From Apricaphanius iberus (Eukaryota > Chordata > Actinopteri > Cyprinodontiformes > Aphaniidae): DNA of 64,000 bases. Below the pieces are notes generated by a model, which was not told where the DNA came from, ran no database searches, and saw nothing but the letters and a program-made list of their open reading frames with translations. Within the stretch, counting starts at the first letter, position 1. Every line of letters begins with the position of its first letter. The position numbers were made by a program, and so were the translations under genes. Where the stretch lies: the NCBI GenBank assembly GCA_028564705.1, contig JAPXFQ010002701.1:1284001-1348000 (forward strand), written 5' to 3'. Below, piece after piece: positions 58,131-64,000 of the stretch.

Positions 58131-59747
58131 CACTACTGTTCAAAAGTTTGGGGTCACATTGAAATGTCCTTATTTTTGAAGGAAAAGCACTGTACTTTTC
58201 AATGAAGATAACTTTAAACTAGTCTTAACTTTAAAGAAACACACGCTATACATTGCTAATGTGGTAAATGACTATTCTAGCTGCAAATGTCTGGTTTTTG
58301 GTGCAATATCTACATAGGTGTATAGAGGCCCATTTCCAGCAACTATCACTCCAGTGTTCTAATGGTACAATGTGTTTGCTCATTGGCTCAGAAGGCTAAT
58401 TGATGATTAGAAAACCCTTGTGCAATCATGTTCACACATCTGAAAACAGTTTAGCTCGGTACAGAAGCTACAAAACTGACCTTCCTTTGAGCAGATTGAG
58501 TTTCTGGAGCATCACATTTGTGGGGTCAATTAAACGCTCAAAATGGCCAGAAAAAGAGAACTTTCATCTGAAACTCGACAGTCTATTCTTGTTCTTAGAA
58601 ATGAAGGCTGTTCCATGCGAGAAATGGCTAAGAAATTGAAGATTTCCTACAACGGTGTGTACTACTCCCTTCAGAGGACAGCACAAACAGGCTCTAACCA
58701 GAGTAGAAAAAGAAGTGGGAGGCCGCGTTGCACAACTGAGCAAGAAGATAAGTACATTAGAGTCTCTAGTTTGAGAAACAGACGCCTCACAGGTCCCCAA
58801 CTGGCATCTTCATTAAATAGTACCCGCAAAACACCAGTGTCAACATCTACAGTGAAGAGGCGGCTGCGGGATTCTGGGCTTCAGGGCAGAGTGGCAAAGA
58901 AAAAGCCATATCTGAGACTGGCCAATAAAAGAAAAAGATTAAGATGGGCAAAAGAACACAGACATTGGACAGAGGAAGACTGGAAAAAAGTGCTGTGGAC
59001 GGATGAATCCAAGTTTGAGGTGTTTGGATCACAAAGAAGAACGTTTGTGAGACGCAGAACAACTGAAAAGATGCTGGAAGAATGCCTGACGCCATCTGTT
59101 AAGCATGGTGGAGGTAATGTGATGGTCTGGGGTTGCTTTGGTGCTGGTAAGGTGGGAGATTTGTACAGGGTAAAAGGGATTCTGAATAAGGAAGGCTATC
59201 ACTCCATTTTGCAACGCCATGCCATACCCAGTGGACAGCGCTTGATTGGAGCCAATTTCATCCTACAACAGGACAATGACCCAAAACACACCTCGAAATT
59301 GTGCAAGAACTATTTAGAGAAGAAGCAGGCAGCTGGTATTCTATCGGTAATGGAGTGGCCAGCGCAGTCACCAGATTTGAACCCGTTGAGCTGTTGTGGG
59401 AGCAGCTTGACCGTATGGTACACAAGAAGTGCCCATCCAACCAATCCAAATTGTGGGAGCTGCTTCTAGAAGCGTGGGGTGCAATTTCTCCAGATTACCT
59501 CAACAAATTAACAGCTAGAATGCCAAAGGTCTGCAATGCTGTAATTGCTGCAAATGGAGGATTCTTTGATGAAAGCAAAGTTTGATGTAAAAACAATCTT
59601 ATTTCAAATAAAAATCATTATTTCTAACCTTGTCAATGTCTTGACTCTATTTTTTATTCATTTCACAACGTATGGTGGTGAATAAGTGTGACTTTTCATG
59701 GAAAACACAAAGTTGTTTGGGTGACCCCAAACTTTTGAACGGTAGTG
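58131..59747 (+). mobile_element. Tc1-like transposon, near intact (1617 bp)
   Basis: Ends CACTACTGTTCAAAAG and CTTTTGAACGGTAGTG are inverted with one mismatch and are flanked by TA at 58129-58130 and 59748-59749. One gene fills it from 58543. Low decay and the close match to the copy at 1-417 point to recent movement. This end type occurs widely in fish genomes. Confidence 0.97.
58543..59585 (+). pseudogene. Tc1-like transposase, broken by one frameshift
   Basis: The first frame runs 308 codons from ATG at 58543 and shows the paired-type DNA-binding half (RELSSETRQSILVL, MAKKLKISYNGVY), an HTH second part (STSTVKRRLRDSG), then the catalytic Asp in LWTDESK (about residue 154) and the second Asp in QQDNDPKHTS (about 244-246). 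The frame shifts by one base at about 59383-59390, just before the third catalytic residue; the C-terminal part (EQLDRMV to FFDESKV) is open in another frame to a stop at 59583-59585. Everything else looks intact, so this copy cannot make active enzyme alone. Confidence 0.95.
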
Positions 59748-62700
59748 TAACTCTGGAGACACAAATGGCTAATGGCACTCAATATGTTAAACGATGAAAT
59801 ATTGCCCAGTTCATTTGTTTCAAAATTGTATAGCTGTAGTTCTACCATGAAAATACCCTTACCCCATCATGCCCCCCCGCCCTTGGGCAATTTGGTCTGG
59901 AGGCTTCCTTATAAAACTTCTTATCAAATAGGATTTTATAATAAATACAATTTGATTGTACAGTGGACAAGTCACGGTTCAGTTTTTAGATTTTTTTGTG
60001 GAATATATAGACAATGTATCGATTTTAATGATTTATGAAATGTTTCTATTTATGAAAATAGACTTTTTTGGAATATCGAGAATTTTGGTTCAAAGTGATC
60101 TCAGCCTGCCCAAGGCTTTCAGTTTTACAGTGTGAACGTATTTGGACTTTGAGTTCAGGTAAACTGCAACAATATATGATTGAAATAAAAGAAAGATAAA
60201 AAATGTTTCATTTCACTTTACTTTAAAAAAAATAGTTATCAAAAATCTAATTTAGAATAGAAAATAATGTACAATTTTATTTTCAAAAGTATAGTAGTAT
60301 AATCTCCAATTACATGTTTAACTTTTGAAAACCAATACTTAAATCACAAATAACCTTCTGATATCTTGAAATAGTACCAGAGAATGCAACAAGTAGACAC
60401 ACAAAAAATAGTGGTTTGTTTTACATTGTGATATATACTGATATTGAGTTATATGAGAAATGTTATTGTGATAAAATGTTAAATATCCCCCAGCCCTACA
60501 GTGGTAAATAACTCCAATTTAACTGCAAAATTTTTGGTAGCGCATATCTAAAAGATTTAAAAAGAAAATGCAGCTTGGGAACATGGAACAACTGGCTCCA
60601 ATGCTACGTTACCTGCTACTGGCTGGCAGTGGCAAAGCTGCCAATCCAGGAAGGGCATTTATTTTTCTTGACACTGATTGGCTGTAGCCACAAGAGCAGA
60701 AAAAACAGACTTAAGATATTAGCTTCTGCAGTTTTGCAAGGAAAGTTTCCTATTAATGCGTGTTAGGATATATTTGGTATTGGAACCATTAAAACAGGCA
60801 GGTATAAACATCTTTAAAGGGGTTCTCAAGTATAAAAATATTGAGCAGCTGAGGTTTCTACCGCTTGCGAATACTGGGGGTCCACTGTATAGAATTGAAA
60901 AGTGGATTGAATTAGACAAAGGTAAACAAATTTGATTTTAAGTATACAATTATATTCATTTTAACAGAATTTGGTCAGAGCTGGATTCAATATAATTACA
61001 TATGAATTTTACATGGTTGCCTTGAAAAGCAGCTTTAGATGACACATTGTAGATTATCCTCCAGACCTGTAAATTTAAATAAACTAAATTAAATGAAATG
61101 AATTATAACTTGAACCAAAATTAAAATGTGTCCTTACTTTCTGGGAGTTTTTCATTACACCACAGAAAAAAAAAAGTCACATTTAACACAAAATGACAGC
61201 TTCCAAACAAAGCGAACAAACCTGAACTAGTTAAAAAGCATTTTCTCCCAAATGTGGTGGTGAAACTAATACATGTCGTAAAAACATCGCTGTTGATCAC
61301 CAACAAGAGTAGTAGGTGTCTAACAAGCATGTCAATACTACTAAAGGGGACTTAATAGGTGTGTGTAACACACCCAGGAATGTCAAGTATTTGTCATACT
61401 GCATGAAGTTCAGCTCCTGCCTTTGCCAGACAGAAAAGAAAAGCATCCGACTTTACTTACTGCTCAGTTATACGAGTTCCGCTGAACGGGAAAGAAAGAA
61501 TGACCTTGTGTTATTAACATTTGTCATAATCCTGATCATTTTATCCAAATCAACTCCACCTCTTTCTAATTGCCGTTTAAAGTCACTTCCTCTGCAGTAT
61601 CCGCCCACTAACAATAGGGATAATGTATCTTGACTGGGCAAGTTGGAGAAGAAATAACAGCATTTGCTGGTTTCTGTCTACTATAACCACCTGTGACCTA
61701 TATAACACCATGTAATATATACGCTGTCTAACTTTATATATAAGTAGTTAGGCCGAAATAAGGCTGGGAAATATGGCCTCAAATCTGTATTGCAATATAA
61801 TCTAAAGCATGTGTGGTAACGATATGCATTGCGATATTTTTTTTAATGTTTTTATGTCAAAATTATCGTGAACATTGTGACTTCCCAGATACATTGCAGC
61901 AGAACAACTTTCTAAAGGTTTAGCATGCCATTTATAGAATTTTTTTTGTGCAAAATGCATTTTTTTAAACAAATCTTTTTTCCAAAAATTCTCAAAACAA
62001 AAAGATTAAGATATTTTAAATCAAATAAAAACGAGATGTTATTAAAATCAAGTTCAATATGTTTTACTTATTAATTTTATATCACACAATAAGAAAATGT
62101 TTCTTTGATATTAAATGAAAAAAAAAAAATTACTTGCAATATTTAGAGTAAAGACAAACACTGAACTTCATTATTCATTTTCCTTGCGTACCTCAAGTAT
62201 GCACACACAGCTTGATAACATCAGTAAATGTGTAATTGCGGTATGGCGGTATAGTTTAAATCTCTACCTTTGGCTAAAATTATATGGTTTCTACCTTATA
62301 CATTTTATATTGCCCACTACTAGCTCAAAGACAAACAAAAACTGTTAAATTAAATATTCAAAAGTTAATCACTTCTATTAATTTTTTTTCAGATACACAA
62401 CGGGAAAAAGTTGCTTAATATTACAGCTTAGATTACAAAAGACCAAAACAAAACACCAAAACTACACCGATTAAATTAGGGCTTTCTTTTTGTCTCCACA
62501 GAAATAGAGCAATTGCTCCCATTTGATGGACAAAGGGTCACATGCATGAAATCATTTATTTTGGTGGAAACTTTTAATTTTAATTTTGATTTTGTTTTGT
62601 TTTTTTGCTTTCTCTGAAGACATATTCAGCTCCTGAAGCTGTATGCATGACAAATATGATCATCTTTGCAGATAATGCTGGACTCACTTAGGGTTGTATG

Positions 62701-64000
62701 GATTTAGACTGATACAAACATTTTATATCTTCGTGTCTTTTTATGCGTGTGTGTGTAGAAAAGTGATGAGCAGTTAGAAGCAAACCAGGGTAGTAATCAG
62801 AAACCATATGATTATGAAGCAGAGAAAGGAAGAAAAAAAAACGACAGACAGTTCAGTGCAGGAGAGCAGGTGTTTAGCTGATACCAGTCCAGGCACTTTT
62901 TGTTCAGTAACAGGCTTATTATTATAGTGTTCTCCCTGCAGTTACAGTGGTTGCTGGGCAACGTCACATTGATGACAAAGTCATTTCACAAAGTCGGGGC
63001 TCGCTTGCAACCATCATCTGGCTATAGCTCCACGTCAACCAGACACACAAGAGAGCATCATCAATCTTGCCATGTAGGCAACATGAGGCACTTAATCACA
63101 TTTCAATAAAACAAAAAAATCTAAAAATGGATAAAATACCACATGGCCAGGTTTCACAAATCAGTCTTCAGATTCAGAGCTCCAGATTCAGAAGCTGTTC
63201 TTATTATAACTACCTATAAATAGTTCTGTTGATTCTAGGTCACCCTCAGAAGCACTTTTTTTTTTCATCTGGCCTGTCTCAGAATTATCAAGAGTGGCTG
63301 GATGTGGGACAACGTGGAAGAGGACAAACACCTCCATAAAAACAGCAAACGTATGTGGGAGCGCGCACATCCAACTCAATCGATACATCCCCCCCAACTC
63401 TCTTGATGTAACTAGCTTAATAGCATACTTCCAGGCCAAGACGGGCCTCTTCTCTGAACTCTGCTGCCTGGGCAGCGACCAACACTAAGCGCAAATTAAG
63501 GTGTTTGTTGTGCCAGCTAATAAAGAGTTTAACTTAATGGCCCTCTGCTTGCTGCCCACAATCATGCTGGAGAAAAGAGTTTAAAGCGGGCCGCCAGCCA
63601 AGTCTTACCAGACCATATGGCCATCGGCTGTGGTGGCGTTCGAGCCGTTGTTTCTTTCAGCGTCCCATTGTTTGGTCTCAAAGGGATGGGGGGAGTGGCG
63701 GGTGGCAGGGGGGGATTATATGTACACCCGAACACATTCTCTCTTTCAAAACAAACCCATACACACACATACACAGACACTCCCCCATACAAGCAAGCAG
63801 AAAATCACATTAAGGGTGTCATAACAGTTATACCCATTATCTGGACATGAAGAAAGATAACAGATGAGGGGGGGATTTCTTGAGTGCTGATAACTGTGAC
63901 TCAGAAAACAACATGGCAAATACAAACATGTTTAATCAGCTCTGCTTTAATACCATTAGGTAAATTGGTGCCTAAATTTCAGGCCTGAAATCCATTTCAA
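59748..64000. other. Region right of the Tc1 copy, repeat remnants only
   Basis: No exon was recognised. A hAT-type right end (ATATCCCCCAGCCCTAC, about 60484-60500) follows sequence with GATATATACTGATATTGAG. A possible related element begins with AAGGCTGGGAAATATGGCC (about 61760) and ends near TATTGCCCACTAC (about 62310). Other open frames are short and overlap in both strands. It should lie in a 5' intron of myo18a if the PDZ exons are further right. Confidence 0.5.

Noticed and set aside
42000..64000. PDZ or KE-rich exons of the long MYO18A isoform
   Set aside because: Searched on the minus strand for the GDFGFSLRR and GLVPGDRLVEING type motifs without success; they are likely to the right of the window.
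1..64000. CRISPR array, operon or bacterial genes
   Set aside because: Spliced exons, TA-flanked Tc1 elements and long introns show a vertebrate genome; no regularly spaced repeats were found.
1..64000. tRNA, rRNA or snRNA genes
   Set aside because: No cloverleaf boxes or conserved RNA sequences were recognised by eye; a covariance-model search would be needed for certainty.

Overview
The window reads as nuclear DNA from a teleost fish. It is AT-rich and made mostly of introns and transposons. Many different Tc1-like elements, hAT-type short elements and an eroded L1-type LINE sit inside the introns of one large gene. No bacterial gene layout, CRISPR array or RNA gene was recognised.

The only recognisable cellular gene is on the minus strand and runs from about 55684 down to 9584, continuing past the left edge. 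It is an unconventional myosin of class XVIII, much closer to MYO18A than to MYO18B in the motor. I placed 23 exons by peptide similarity, splice sites and matching reading phase, with two more listed as tentative. Together the 23 carry about 3.5 kb of coding sequence. They fall into three blocks. (1) 55684-49288 holds an alternative N-terminus: a short first exon ([13 protein letters not shown]), an 8-codon microexon, a 261-codon acidic and proline-rich exon with five GFIP-centred repeats, and a 26-codon exon. (2) 41990-11026 holds the linker and the whole motor domain, with P-loop, switch I and switch II. (3) 9584-9712 holds the end of the converter and the IQ-type neck. The coiled-coil tail lies beyond position 1. 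The PDZ/KE exons of the usual long isoform were not found here and are probably beyond position 64000. The first exon resembles the N-terminus of MYO18B and of muscle-type MYO18A, and a perfect MEF2 consensus lies about 540 bases upstream, so an internal muscle promoter is likely.

The motor carries the changes expected of a non-hydrolysing myosin: switch II reads GFQ instead of GFE, and the P-loop is GKSGSGKT.

Transposons fill the rest. A nearly intact Tc1-like element (58131-59747) carries a one-base frameshift in its transposase. The left edge of the window (1-417) is the 5' end of the same family in opposite orientation, collinear without indels. Other Tc1-like copies are at 21349-22820, 28292-30797, 32922-35894 and 47671-48780, with remnants elsewhere. 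hAT-type elements with 8-bp target duplications are at 54066-55146 and about 42356-42710. A short element bounded by an inverted repeat lies 62 bases past the donor site of the large N-terminal exon. An L1-type LINE at about 15590-18245 has itself been invaded by two other repeats.

The least explained signal is an open stretch of 91 codons at 48832-49107 (minus strand). It follows a splice-acceptor-like site, is in phase with the preceding exon, and I cannot assign it to any family.
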